Of a stretch of 52,318 bases of DNA, positions 11,246-19,661 are shown piece by piece. The first letter of the stretch is position 1, and each line of letters opens with the position of its first letter. The notes under the pieces were generated by a model. It did not search any database, had not been told where the DNA came from, and worked only from the letters and a program-made list of their open reading frames with translations. Location of the stretch: contig CAJTOT010000002.1 of assembly GCA_910577935.1 (NCBI GenBank), forward strand, positions 4,366 through 56,683, read 5' to 3'. The stretch is from an uncultured Hungatella sp. GTDB taxonomy: Bacteria > Bacillota > Clostridia > Lachnospirales > Lachnospiraceae. Position numbers and translations under genes: made by a program.

Positions 11246-11361
11246 GGAAATCTCCTTTATCTTTTATGGTGAAGGCAGCGGGCCGGAGGTTTGCCGGTCT
11301 GTCCTCGGTGTCTGCCGCAGCTGCTTTGATTGGCCGGATATTGATAGTTTAAGACCATTTT

Positions 11362-11391
11362 TTGATAGAATATGGACTGACAATTTATTAT
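11362..11391 (+). promoter_or_regulatory. Possible promoter of the MFS gene
   Basis: TTGATA (11362-11367) and TATTAT (11386-11391) are 18 bases apart, about 50 bases before the MFS start. The match is moderate, as expected of a promoter that needs an AraC-type activator. Confidence 0.4.
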
Positions 11392-11439
11392 ACTTGTGAA
11401 AAGGGAAAAATACAAGGATATAAAGAAGAGGTGGCTTTT

Positions 11440-12600
11440 ATGAATTTGCTCCTTGCGGTTATCTATGCCGCATTTATCAGCCTGGGTCTTCCTGATGCCC
11501 TTTTGGGGGCGGCGTGGCCTGCCATGCAGGGGGATCTGGGGGCGCCGGTATCTTACGCGGGAATCATTTCCATGATCATATCGGCGGGAACCATCGTGTC
11601 CAGCTTAAACAGCGACAGACTTACAAAAAAGCTGGGGACAGGGAAGGTGACGGCTGTCAGCGTGGCTGTGACGGCGGCGGCGCTGTGGGGATTTTCTGTG
11701 GCAGGATCATTTCCTGTTGTGTGTGTGATAGCCTTTCCCTACGGCCTTGGGGCGGGGGCGGTGGACGCGGCCCTCAACAACTATGTGGCCATCCACTACA
11801 AGGCGCGGCATATGAGCTGGCTTCACTGCTTCTGGGGAATCGGGGCCTCCGCGGGTCCCTACATCATGGGAGCGTGTCTCGGGGGAGGCCTGCCCTGGAA
11901 CAGCGGTTACCGGATGGTGTCTCTTCTGCAGATTGTTCTGACGGCGGTTCTGTTTTTTACCTTGTCATGGTGGCGTAAGCCGGGGGAGGCAGGGGAGGAA
12001 GAGGCAGAAGACGGTGAGAGCTTTCGGCTTAAGGATCTGCTGGAGCTTCCGGGCGCAAAGGCGGCGCTGGCGTCCTTTTTCTGCTACTGCGCCCTGGAGC
12101 AGACCGCGGGACTGTGGGCCGCCAGCTATATGGTGCTCAACCGGGGAGTGACGGCGGAGGCCGCCGCCAGATGGGCCTCTCTGTTTTACTTGGGCATCAC
12201 GGCAGGAAGATTTCTCTGCGGCTTTATCACCTTGAAGCTGGATGACAAGGCTATGGTCCGTCTGGGGCAGACAGTGGCTTTGGCGGGAATTCTGCTCCTG
12301 GCTCTGCCTTTGGGCCAGGGGCTCACCGGAACCGGGCTGGTGATGGTGGGCATGGGATGCGCGCCTATTTACCCGGCTCTTCTCCATGAGACGCCTTCCA
12401 ACTTCGGGGAGGATAAATCCCAGGCGATCATGGGGATGCAGATGGCATGCGCCTACGTGGGAACCATGGCTATGCCGCCTCTGTTCGGAATGCTCTCCGG
12501 CGCGGCAGGCATGTGGCTGTATCCCTGGTATCTTCTGGCGCTTGCGGCGGTTATGGCAGTCATGGTGGAGATTCTTAACAGGAAAAGCAGAGAGAGATGA
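11440..12600 (+). CDS. Major facilitator superfamily transporter
   Basis: This secondary transporter of 386 residues has about twelve membrane segments. The first reads NLLLAVIYAAFISLGLPDAL. An MFS-type cytoplasmic loop (SDRLTKKLGTGKV) follows segment two, and GYRMVSLLQIVLTAVLFF begins the sixth segment before a charged central loop near residue 185-205. ATG 11440 has an AAGAGGTGG ribosome site, and the longer in-frame ORF from 11362 would run over the promoter. It is divergent from the AraC regulator and overlaps the next gene's possible start. It resembles sugar or metabolite MFS carriers, but the substrate is unknown. Confidence 0.82.
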   Translation: MNLLLAVIYAAFISLGLPDALLGAAWPAMQGDLGAPVSYAGIISMIISAGTIVSSLNSDRLTKKLGTGKVTAVSVAVTAAALWGFSVAGSFPVVCVIAFPYGLGAGAVDAALNNYVAIHYKARHMSWLHCFWGIGASAGPYIMGACLGGGLPWNSGYRMVSLLQIVLTAVLFFTLSWWRKPGEAGEEEAEDGESFRLKDLLELPGAKAALASFFCYCALEQTAGLWAASYMVLNRGVTAEAAARWASLFYLGITAGRFLCGFITLKLDDKAMVRLGQTVALAGILLLALPLGQGLTGTGLVMVGMGCAPIYPALLHETPSNFGEDKSQAIMGMQMACAYVGTMAMPPLFGMLSGAAGMWLYPWYLLALAAVMAVMVEILNRKSRER

Positions 12601-12626
12601 AAAATGGAGGAGGGAAGGGTGAGGAC

Positions 12627-13520
12627 ATGAAAGATCGGTTTGAGGAGAGGACAAAGGGAAGAGCAGAAGAAAGCGGGAAGGAGGGAGCAAGAGACAGAAT
12701 GGAAGGGCGCGGGAAAGAAAAAGCGGGCGGCAGGGTGCTGGCGGACTATCATGTACATACGGTGTTCAGCGACGACTCGGAGACTCCCATGGAGGACGCC
12801 GTCCTTCACGCCATAGCCGTGGGGCTTCAGGAGATATGTTTTACGGAACATATTGACTATGGGGTGAAGACGGATTTAAACTGTGACTGTGACGCGTACA
12901 TGAGAGAAGTCAGGAGGTGCCAGGAACTGTACGGGGACCGGATCAAGATTGGGCTTGGCATGGAATTCGGCATGCAGGCCCACACCATCGGACAGTTTCA
13001 GGAGACATTTGACAAGTATCCCTTTGATTTTATAATCCTGTCCTGCCATCAGGTGGAGGACAAGGAATTCTGGACTTACGAATTCCAGAACGGGAAAAGC
13101 CAGGAGGAGTACAACCGCAGATATTACCAGGAGATCCTGAACGTGGCAGAGAACTATGATGATTACTCCGTTCTGGGGCATCTTGACATGATACACCGCT
13201 ACGACCGGGCGGGGATTTATCCCTTTGAAAAGGTGAAGGACCTTGTGGAGGAGATTCTGCGCCGCGTGATCGCCGGGGGAAAGGGGATTGAGGTGAACAC
13301 TTCCTGCTATCGGTACAAGCTCCCCGACTTAACTCCGAGCCGGGAGATCCTCAGACTCTACCGGCAGCTGGGGGGAGAGATCATCACCATAGGGTCTGAT
13401 GCCCACACTATCCCGTGGATCGGGTGGGAGACAAGCCGGACGCAGCAGGAGCTTAAGGAGCTGGGATTTACATCTATCTATACATTTGATAAAATGAAAC
13501 CTGTGAGACATGAACTGTAA
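12627..13520 (+). CDS. Histidinol-phosphatase-like PHP-domain phosphoesterase
   Basis: The family's best-known role is to remove phosphate from histidinol phosphate in histidine synthesis. Metal-binding motifs of the PHP fold appear in order: DYHVHTVFSDDS, FTEHIDYG, GLGMEFGMQ, ILSCHQVED, LGHLDMIHRYDR and TIGSDAH. The protein has about 297 residues from ATG 12627, or 307 if it starts at ATG 12597, which overlaps the MFS stop as ATGA. About 35-45 charged, low-complexity residues precede the PHP domain, which is unusual. It may be co-transcribed with the MFS gene and could act on another phosphate ester taken in there. No other his gene is nearby. Confidence 0.82.
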   Translation: MKDRFEERTKGRAEESGKEGARDRMEGRGKEKAGGRVLADYHVHTVFSDDSETPMEDAVLHAIAVGLQEICFTEHIDYGVKTDLNCDCDAYMREVRRCQELYGDRIKIGLGMEFGMQAHTIGQFQETFDKYPFDFIILSCHQVEDKEFWTYEFQNGKSQEEYNRRYYQEILNVAENYDDYSVLGHLDMIHRYDRAGIYPFEKVKDLVEEILRRVIAGGKGIEVNTSCYRYKLPDLTPSREILRLYRQLGGEIITIGSDAHTIPWIGWETSRTQQELKELGFTSIYTFDKMKPVRHEL

Positions 13521-13594
13521 GACACAGCAGGAAAATTTAATAATCTAATGAATTTTAAGAACACGGAATAATGATACAGGGGAGGTGGCTGTTA

Positions 13595-13642
13595 ATGGCT
13601 AATATAAAAGCATATAAGCTTATTTATATGTTACATAGTTAA
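13595..13642 (+). CDS. Possible 15-residue peptide
   Basis: GGGGAGG (13579-13585) stands nine bases before an ATG that opens MANIKAYKLIYMLHS and then TAA. The surrounding 13521-13763 gap is AT-rich in its first part and holds no larger ORF. It could be a leader peptide or the remnant of a lost gene. Nothing confirms translation. Confidence 0.25.
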   Translation: MANIKAYKLIYMLHS

Positions 13643-13763
13643 GAATAAGATGCTAAACAGGTAAAATACTTATGCGGCTAAGGGAAGAACTAGGGGCGCG
13701 GCTGCCGCAGCTGCGCCGACGGACAGCGCTTTGAAGCCTGGAAACAGGAAATGGAGGAGAAGG

Positions 13764-14600
13764 ATGATCAGAGTAATTGCGATGGATATGGACGGGACGC
13801 TGCTGAACAGCCGGAAAAAAATCAGCCCCAGGACCAGGGAGGCCCTGCTTCGGGCTCAGGAGAGGGGGATTCTTCTGATTCTGGCCTCGGGGCGGCCTGC
13901 CAGAGGGCTGACAGAGTTTGCCAGGGAGCTGGAGATGGACAGCCATCACGGCCTGCTGGTCTGCTACAACGGCTCCAAGGTGGTGGACTGCCAGACGGGG
14001 GAGGAACTGTTCAATCAGGCCATGACCGTGGAGGAGGGGAGGGCGGTGCTGGAGCACATGAAGAAATTTGACCAGGTGCGCCCCATGATCGACCGCGGGG
14101 AATACATGTATGTGAACAATGTGTACAATCAGATGATCCATGTTGACGGAAAAGAGTTTAATGTTATCCAGTACGAGTCCAGGGGCGGCCATTACAAGCT
14201 GTGTGAGAAGGACGACCTGGCGGCCTTCGCGGATTTTCCTCTCAACAAGATTCTGACCACCGCTGACCCGGAGTATCTCAAGGCTCACTGTCAGGAGATG
14301 ATGGAGCCTTTTAAGGACAGCCTCAGCTGTATGTTCACGGGAAAGTTTTATTTTGAATTTACGGCAAAGGGAATCGATAAGGCGAAGGCCCTGGATGCGG
14401 TCCTGACTCCCATGGGATATAAGCGGGAGGAGATGATCGCCTTCGGGGACGGGTACAACGACGCGTCCATGCTGGCCTATGCGGGGAGAAGCGTCGCCAT
14501 GGCCAACGGGGTGGAGGAGCTGAAGGCGCAGGCGGACGAGGTGACGGCTTCCCTTGACGAGGACGGCATAGCTCTGGTGGTGGAGAGGATTCTGAAGTAG
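13764..14600 (+). CDS. HAD-superfamily Cof-type phosphatase 1
   Basis: This cytosolic sugar-phosphate phosphatase belongs to the Cof/YidA branch and has 278 residues. Motif I is MDMDGTLLNS with the catalytic Asp pair near residues 8 and 10. Motif II is ILASGRPARG, a C2-type cap follows, and motifs III and IV are KGIDKAKALDAV and FGDGYNDASMLAYAG. ATG 13764 follows GGAGGAGAAGG, so an upstream in-frame ATG at 13731 is less likely. A rho-independent terminator follows. YidA-type enzymes act broadly on sugar phosphates, and I cannot name the substrate. A second such gene is located at 15823. Confidence 0.9.
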   Translation: MIRVIAMDMDGTLLNSRKKISPRTREALLRAQERGILLILASGRPARGLTEFARELEMDSHHGLLVCYNGSKVVDCQTGEELFNQAMTVEEGRAVLEHMKKFDQVRPMIDRGEYMYVNNVYNQMIHVDGKEFNVIQYESRGGHYKLCEKDDLAAFADFPLNKILTTADPEYLKAHCQEMMEPFKDSLSCMFTGKFYFEFTAKGIDKAKALDAVLTPMGYKREEMIAFGDGYNDASMLAYAGRSVAMANGVEELKAQADEVTASLDEDGIALVVERILK

Positions 14601-14614
14601 CCGGGGTTTATATC

Positions 14615-14651
14615 AAAGGATACCGCGTCTTGGCAGGCGGTGTCCTTTTTT
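14615..14651 (+). terminator. Rho-independent terminator after HAD phosphatase 1
   Basis: AAAGGATACCGC (14615-14626) pairs with GCGGTGTCCTTT (14637-14648) with one wobble, and six T residues end at 14651. It separates the HAD gene from the LacI regulator. Confidence 0.85.
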
Positions 14652-14678
14652 AGGTATCAAAGGAAACAGGAGGAACAT

Positions 14679-15671
14679 ATGAATATCGCAGAGATTGCCA
14701 GGCTGGCAGGAGTGTCCAGCGCAGCGGTTTCACGTTATTTCAACAACGGCTATATATCGGAGGAGAAGAGAGCCCGGATAAAGAAGGTGGTGGAGGAGAC
14801 GGGATACCGCCCTTCTCTTCAGGCACAGACTCTCAGGACCAGGAAGACGAAGCTGGTCGGACTGGTTCTGCCCAAGATCGATTCTGCGGCGGCCATGGGC
14901 AATGTGGTGGCCGGGGTTCTGGCGACGCTCAACGAGACAGGCTATCACGTGCTCCTTGCAGACACTCAGAACGACCCAGGCAAGGAGCTGGAATATCTGA
15001 CATTTTTTAACGAAAAGCAGGTGGACGGGGTGATTCTGGTGGCTACGGTGTTTACCGCCAGCCACAAGAAGACTTTGAAGGAGATGGCGGTTCCAGTGGT
15101 CATCGTGGGGCAGAAGCTGTCAGGCTATCACTGTGTCTACCACGATGATTACCATGCCATCTACGATATCACGCGCCGGCTGCTGGAGAGAGGGCGGAGG
15201 AATCTGGGATATGTGGGGGTATTCCACCAGGACAAAGCCGTGGGGCTGGAGCGGTACTGCGGGTATGCGGATGCGGTGAAAGCGTGGGGGCTGGAAGCGC
15301 TGGCCAGGCGCCATGTGACAGCGGGGTTTACCATGGAGTCCGGGTATGAGAAGGCGGGGGAGCTGATGGAGCGGCATGGCGGTCTGGACGGAATCGTCTG
15401 CGCCACGGATTCCATCGCCGTCGGGGTCATGAAGTATCTGAAGGAGAAGGGAATTGAGATTCCCGGGACCGTGGCTGTGACAGGCCAGGGAGACTCCATG
15501 CTGTCCCAGGTGGTGACGCCTGCCCTCACCACCATACGTTACTCTTACGAGGAGAGCGGAAGGCTGGCGGCGGTTATGCTTCTTGAGATGCTGGAGAAAA
15601 AAAAGAGGGGGATGAAGGAGATCAAACTGGGATATTCCCTGGTGGAGCGGGAGTCAACCATGGCAGAATGA
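14679..15671 (+). CDS. LacI-family transcriptional regulator (amylosucrase locus)
   Basis: This 330-residue repressor has an N-terminal helix-turn-helix, MNIAEIARLAGVSSAAVSRY, a hinge helix near residues 45-60, and a periplasmic-binding-like sugar domain ending with a QVVTPALTTIRYS stretch. ATG 14679 follows AGGAGGA; an in-frame start at 14640 would lie in the terminator. The helix-turn-helix resembles that of sucrose regulators (ScrR). The next genes are a HAD phosphatase and an amylosucrase-like enzyme. A palindromic site at 15754-15767 between this gene and that pair is the probable operator. Sucrose or a derivative as effector is a guess from context. Confidence 0.88.
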   Translation: MNIAEIARLAGVSSAAVSRYFNNGYISEEKRARIKKVVEETGYRPSLQAQTLRTRKTKLVGLVLPKIDSAAAMGNVVAGVLATLNETGYHVLLADTQNDPGKELEYLTFFNEKQVDGVILVATVFTASHKKTLKEMAVPVVIVGQKLSGYHCVYHDDYHAIYDITRRLLERGRRNLGYVGVFHQDKAVGLERYCGYADAVKAWGLEALARRHVTAGFTMESGYEKAGELMERHGGLDGIVCATDSIAVGVMKYLKEKGIEIPGTVAVTGQGDSMLSQVVTPALTTIRYSYEESGRLAAVMLLEMLEKKKRGMKEIKLGYSLVERESTMAE

Positions 15672-15718
15672 CTAAAATGATTATGGGAAATTTGTGAAAC
15701 ATGACCGGACAAAAACAG

Positions 15719-15767
15719 TTGCCCGGAAAAAGAGGGTATGGTAGAATTATTTGTGAAATCGATTACA
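15719..15767 (+). promoter_or_regulatory. Promoter and LacI/CcpA-type operator of the HAD2-amylosucrase pair
   Basis: TTGCCC (15719-15724) and TAGAAT (15742-15747) are 17 bases apart. TGAAATCGATTACA (15754-15767) overlaps the likely transcription start and fits the cre pattern TGWAANCGNTNWCA, which LacI-family operators share. Either the neighbouring LacI protein or CcpA could bind it. Confidence 0.7.
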
Positions 15768-15822
15768 TAAAGACCGGTAAACCAGATCAGTTTCACCAGG
15801 AGATCAGCCATGGGAGGGCAAT

Positions 15823-16650
15823 ATGAAAAAACTGATTTTTTTGGATATCGACGGAACCCTGACAGAACCGGGAAGCAACATGCCGCCGGAGTCAGCGCTG
15901 AGGGCCGTCAGGGGGGCGCGGGAGAAGGGGCATTATGTGTTTCTGTGCACGGGACGCAACTATGATATGCTGTCTCCCCTGCTTTCCTTTGGATTTGACG
16001 GGGTCGTGGCCAGCTGCGGAGGATATGTGCGGTTTGGGGACCAGGTGCTCTATGACTGTCCTATGACAGGAGACCAGACAGAGAGGGCCATGAAGGTCCT
16101 GGAGGACTGGGGAGTGTTCTACACCATCGAGTGTCTGGACGGCACCTACACAGACGGAAGGCTGAGGAAATTTCTCCAAAGCCGCGGGACCGAGGGGGCC
16201 AACAGCGAGCTTCTGCGGTGGCGCAGGCAGATCGAGGAGTCTTTGAATATCCGCCCTATGGAGGAATACAGGGGACAGCCGGTGTACAAGATGGTGATCA
16301 TGACGGACAGCAGGGAGCGCCTGGAAGAGCCGGTGAAGGCGATGGGGCAGGAGTTTGAGCTGTGTCTCCAGGAACCGGACAGATACGGCTACATCAACGG
16401 GGAGCTGGTGAACCGGAGGTTCGACAAGGGAAAAGGGATAGAAAGAGTCTGCAAGTATCTGGGCATACCCCTGGAGAACACGGTGGGTTTCGGGGACAGC
16501 GCCAATGACGAGGCCATGCTGAGGACGGTGGGGCTGAGCGTGTGCATGGCCGACGGAAGCGAGGAGATGAAAAAGCTGGCAGACGATGTGTGTCCGCCGG
16601 TGGCGGAGGACGGACTGCTCCGGGGATTTGAAAAACACGGACTCTGTTAA
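15823..16650 (+). CDS. HAD-superfamily Cof-type phosphatase 2
   Basis: This protein has 275 residues and all four HAD motifs: FLDIDGTLTE at residues 5-14, FLCTGRNY, RFDKGKGIERV, and VGFGDSANDEAMLRTVG. The C2 cap between motifs II and III is of the YidA/Cof kind. It is the first gene after the LacI-controlled promoter. Only about 46 bases separate it from the amylosucrase-like gene, so the two are very likely co-transcribed. It may dephosphorylate a sugar phosphate in the same pathway, but many Cof-type enzymes are promiscuous and the substrate is not visible. Confidence 0.9.
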   Translation: MKKLIFLDIDGTLTEPGSNMPPESALRAVRGAREKGHYVFLCTGRNYDMLSPLLSFGFDGVVASCGGYVRFGDQVLYDCPMTGDQTERAMKVLEDWGVFYTIECLDGTYTDGRLRKFLQSRGTEGANSELLRWRRQIEESLNIRPMEEYRGQPVYKMVIMTDSRERLEEPVKAMGQEFELCLQEPDRYGYINGELVNRRFDKGKGIERVCKYLGIPLENTVGFGDSANDEAMLRTVGLSVCMADGSEEMKKLADDVCPPVAEDGLLRGFEKHGLC

Positions 16651-16664
16651 AGGAGCCTGTATTT

Positions 16665-16727
16665 ATGAAAATAAAAGGAAAGCGGGGAAGCGACCGATGG
16701 GAGAGAAGAAGAATCAGTCTGCACTGA
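16665..16727 (+). CDS. Possible 20-residue leader ORF overlapping the amylosucrase start
   Basis: AAAGGAG (16649-16655) is well placed for ATG 16665, which opens MKIKGKRGSDRWERRRISLH and then TGA at 16725. The amylosucrase-like frame starts at 16697 inside it and in another frame, with only a weak ribosome site. This layout would suit translational coupling. An unnoticed frameshift is the alternative. Confidence 0.35.
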   Translation: MKIKGKRGSDRWERRRISLH

Positions 16728-18658
16728 CAGGAGAGAAAGAGGCAGCGGTATCCGCCGGGACGCCGGCGGAAGGCAGCGGGATGCAGGCTGCGGCAGGCAA
16801 GGCGCCGGCGGAAGACGGGAAGAGGGCGGACCCATGTTACCGCAAGAGGCTGGAGCGTCATTTTGACGAGATGAAGTGGCTTTACACGGAGCTGTATGAT
16901 AACGATTCCATGTTTGCGGAGCTGTGTGACAACATGGAGCGGTTTTACATGGAGAGAGGGGAAGACCTTAAGGCGTCGGACGCGGAGAGGGAGAAGAATC
17001 CGGACTGGTATAAGCAGAATGACCTGCTGGGCATGATGCTGTACATCGACAATTTTGCCGGGAACATAAAGGGCGTGGAGGAGAAGCTGGACTATCTGGA
17101 AAAATGCAATGTAAACTATGTTCACCTCATGCCGTTTTTGGACACCACGGAGGGCAAGTCGGACGGAGGCTATGCGGTCTCTGATTTCAGGAAGGTTCAG
17201 GAGAAGCTGGGAACCATGGAGGACTTAGACAGTCTGACCCGCTCCTGCCACCAGAGAAAGATCAGCGTGTGCATGGATTTTGTCATGAACCACACTTCCG
17301 AGGACCACGAGTGGGCGAAAAAGGCCAGGCAGGGGGACGGGGAGTATATGAGCCGCTATTACTTCTACGACAGCGACGAGATCCCCAGCATGTACGAGAA
17401 GACGGTTCCCCAGGTGTTCCCCACTACGGCTCCGGGAAACTTTACCTGGATTCCTGAGGCGGGACATTACGTGATGACCATGTTCTACCCCTATCAGTGG
17501 GATTTGAATTACAAGAATCCAAGGGTGTTCAACGAGATGATGTACAATTTCCTGTATCTGGTGAACCAGGGAATCGACATCGTCCGCCTGGACGCGGTTC
17601 CTTACATCTGGAAGGAGCTGGGGACTTCCTGCCGGAATCTTCCCCAGGTTCACACTCTTGTCCGCCTTATGCGCATGATCGGCGAGATCGTGTGTCCGGG
17701 AGTGCTGCTTCTGGGAGAGGTGGTCATGGAGCCCGCCAAGGTGGTGCCCTACTTCGGAACCGTGGAGAAGCCGGAGTGCCACATGCTCTACAATGTGACC
17801 ACCATGGCCACCACATGGCACACGGTGGCTACCAGGGAGGTGAGCCTGCTAAAGAGGCAGCTGGACATTGTCAACAGCCTGCCAAAGGAGTATGTGTTCT
17901 TAAATTACCTCCGGTGCCATGACGACATCGGCTGGGGGTTGGATTACGACACGCTGAGGCTCTCGGGAATTCAGGAGAGGCCTCACAAGCAGTACCTCAA
18001 TGACTATTTCCAGGGATTTGCCGGAAACAGCAACAGCCGGGGCCAGCTGTACAACGCGGATCCTGTGACAGGGGACGCCAGATTCTGCGGGACCACGGCC
18101 TCCCTCTGCGGCATCGAGAAGGCGGGGTTCGAGCAGGACGATGAGGCCATGGAGAGGGCCATCCGCCTTGATGTCACCCTCCACGCCTACATGTTCATGC
18201 AGTCGGGAATCCCTGTTCTCTACAGCGGCGACGAGATCGGACAGGTCAACGACTACAGTTATGAGGATGATCCCAACAAGGCGGCAGACTCCCGCTATCT
18301 TCACAGAGGCGCCATGCGGTGGGAGCTGGCGGCTCAGGCCGATGACCCGGATACGGTGGAAGGAAAGATATTCGGCAGGCTGAGGCAGCTGGAAGAGATC
18401 CGGAAGAGAGAAAAGGTGTTCGTGTCCTACGCCGACGCCTGGACTATAGAGACATGGGACCCGTCTGTGCTGTGCATGGCGAGACAGTACCAGGGCGAGA
18501 AGATCATAGGCATCTTTAATTTCAGCGAGTTTGACAAGACGGCATGGATCAACGAGAGAGACGGCATGTATGAGGACATGATCTCCGGTCAGGAGACGGA
18601 GGCCGCGGGGGTGAATATCCCGGCTTACGGATTTTACTATCTCAGGAGAAAACAGTAA
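16697..18658 (+). CDS. GH13 amylosucrase-like glycoside hydrolase/transglucosylase
   Basis: Amylosucrase moves glucose from sucrose onto a growing alpha-1,4-glucan and releases fructose. The protein has 653 residues (Neisseria enzyme 636). Matching catalytic sites are the nucleophile Asp299 in IVRLDAVPYIWK, the acid/base Glu341 in LLLGEVVMEP, and His408-Asp409 in RCHDDIGW. An alpha-helical N-terminal region (HFDEMKWLYTELYDNDSMF) precedes the barrel, as in amylosucrases. The first 50 residues are low-complexity and likely disordered. There is no signal peptide, so it acts in the cytoplasm. ATG 16697 has a weak ribosome site. With a LacI regulator and no transporter, its job may be glucan storage or sucrose cleavage. 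A related GH13 specificity cannot be excluded. Confidence 0.82.
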   Translation: MGEKKNQSALTGEKEAAVSAGTPAEGSGMQAAAGKAPAEDGKRADPCYRKRLERHFDEMKWLYTELYDNDSMFAELCDNMERFYMERGEDLKASDAEREKNPDWYKQNDLLGMMLYIDNFAGNIKGVEEKLDYLEKCNVNYVHLMPFLDTTEGKSDGGYAVSDFRKVQEKLGTMEDLDSLTRSCHQRKISVCMDFVMNHTSEDHEWAKKARQGDGEYMSRYYFYDSDEIPSMYEKTVPQVFPTTAPGNFTWIPEAGHYVMTMFYPYQWDLNYKNPRVFNEMMYNFLYLVNQGIDIVRLDAVPYIWKELGTSCRNLPQVHTLVRLMRMIGEIVCPGVLLLGEVVMEPAKVVPYFGTVEKPECHMLYNVTTMATTWHTVATREVSLLKRQLDIVNSLPKEYVFLNYLRCHDDIGWGLDYDTLRLSGIQERPHKQYLNDYFQGFAGNSNSRGQLYNADPVTGDARFCGTTASLCGIEKAGFEQDDEAMERAIRLDVTLHAYMFMQSGIPVLYSGDEIGQVNDYSYEDDPNKAADSRYLHRGAMRWELAAQADDPDTVEGKIFGRLRQLEEIRKREKVFVSYADAWTIETWDPSVLCMARQYQGEKIIGIFNFSEFDKTAWINERDGMYEDMISGQETEAAGVNIPAYGFYYLRRKQ

Positions 18659-18690
18659 AGGAAAACAGAATGACGGAAAACAGGAACAAT

Positions 18691-18727
18691 CCAGGGGGAA
18701 GCGGCTTGCCAAGCCGCTTCCCCCTGG
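18691..18727. terminator. 17-bp perfect hairpin between convergent genes
   Basis: Arms 18691-18707 and 18711-18727 pair perfectly around a three-base loop, CCAGGGGGAAGCGGCTT being the left arm. It lies one base before the stop of the minus-strand reductase gene. It probably ends transcription from both sides, although neither U-run is long. Confidence 0.75.
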
Positions 18728-18728
18728 A

Positions 18729-19640
18729 TTACTTCCGGTCTTCCATGGCGTGGACCAGCTCCACGATCAGCCGGTGGGTGGGCGCCGGGACATTGCATTT
18801 CTTGGCTGCCCGGACGACAGAACCGCTGATGGTGTTCACCTCGGTTTTGCGGCCGTTTTTTAGGTCGGCGCATATGGAGGTGATGCCTTCCGGCGAGTTC
18901 TGGGAGGTCAGACGAACTTTCTCGGTGATGGCCTCCTCGTCTGCGGCGAGTCCCAGACCATGGGCCACCTCCACCGCCTCGTGGATCAGCTGCTTTGTGA
19001 TGTTCCAGGCATGTTCGTTGCCGGCGATAAAGCCCATGGGAACCTGGAGCACGCCGGTGACGGCGCTTAAGGACACGTTGGTGAACAGCTTGTCCCAGAT
19101 GAGCTGCTGGATGTTCTCATGGATATATCCGGCAAACCCGCAGGAATCCAGCACTTCCTTTAATCTGGGAAGAAATCCTTCCGTGTCTTTAGTGATCATG
19201 CCGATGTTGGTCCTGCCGGTGCCGCCCCGGCGCACATGGCCGGGGGCCAGCACCGCGCCGTTGTCCTCGGTGGTGCCGATGACGATATGGTTCTGGGGGA
19301 CGAATTCTCCCAAAAGATCCTCGTGGCCGGAGCCGTTCTGCAGAGTCATCAGGTAGGTGTCCGGCCCGATAATGCCCTGGTTGGCGGTGAGGGCAGCTCT
19401 GGAGAACAGGGCTTTCACGAACAGGATCACCAGGTCCATGGGCTCCTGGCCCTGGGTGGAGGTGAGGGCGGTGGGATGGAAGATCACATCCTCACCGTTC
19501 TCCTGTATCTTTAAGCCATCCCGGTTGATCTGGTCAACCACTGCCTGGTTGGTGTCGATTAAAAACACGTCATTGTGCAAAGATAAATGTCCGCCGTAGA
19601 TGGAACCCATAGCCCCGGCGCCGATTACTGCGATTCTCAT
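18729..19640 (-). CDS. Ketopantoate reductase-like (ApbA/PanE family) NADP-dependent 2-oxoacid reductase
   Basis: The family reduces 2-oxo acids; PanE makes pantoate for coenzyme A. It has 303 residues with a Rossmann start MRIAVIGAGAMGSIYGG (dinucleotide loop near residues 7-12), VKALFSRAAL after the fourth strand, and IWDKLFTNVSLSAVTG with the family's catalytic lysine. It follows the cyclase-family gene by 21 bases on the minus strand, and both sit under the GntR-controlled promoter. No panB or panC is nearby. A catabolic role on another 2-oxo acid is therefore more likely than pantothenate synthesis. That is inference. Confidence 0.82.
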   Translation of the reverse strand: MRIAVIGAGAMGSIYGGHLSLHNDVFLIDTNQAVVDQINRDGLKIQENGEDVIFHPTALTSTQGQEPMDLVILFVKALFSRAALTANQGIIGPDTYLMTLQNGSGHEDLLGEFVPQNHIVIGTTEDNGAVLAPGHVRRGGTGRTNIGMITKDTEGFLPRLKEVLDSCGFAGYIHENIQQLIWDKLFTNVSLSAVTGVLQVPMGFIAGNEHAWNITKQLIHEAVEVAHGLGLAADEEAITEKVRLTSQNSPEGITSICADLKNGRKTEVNTISGSVVRAAKKCNVPAPTHRLIVELVHAMEDRK

Positions 19641-19661
19641 AAAAATATCCTTCCTTCCAGC

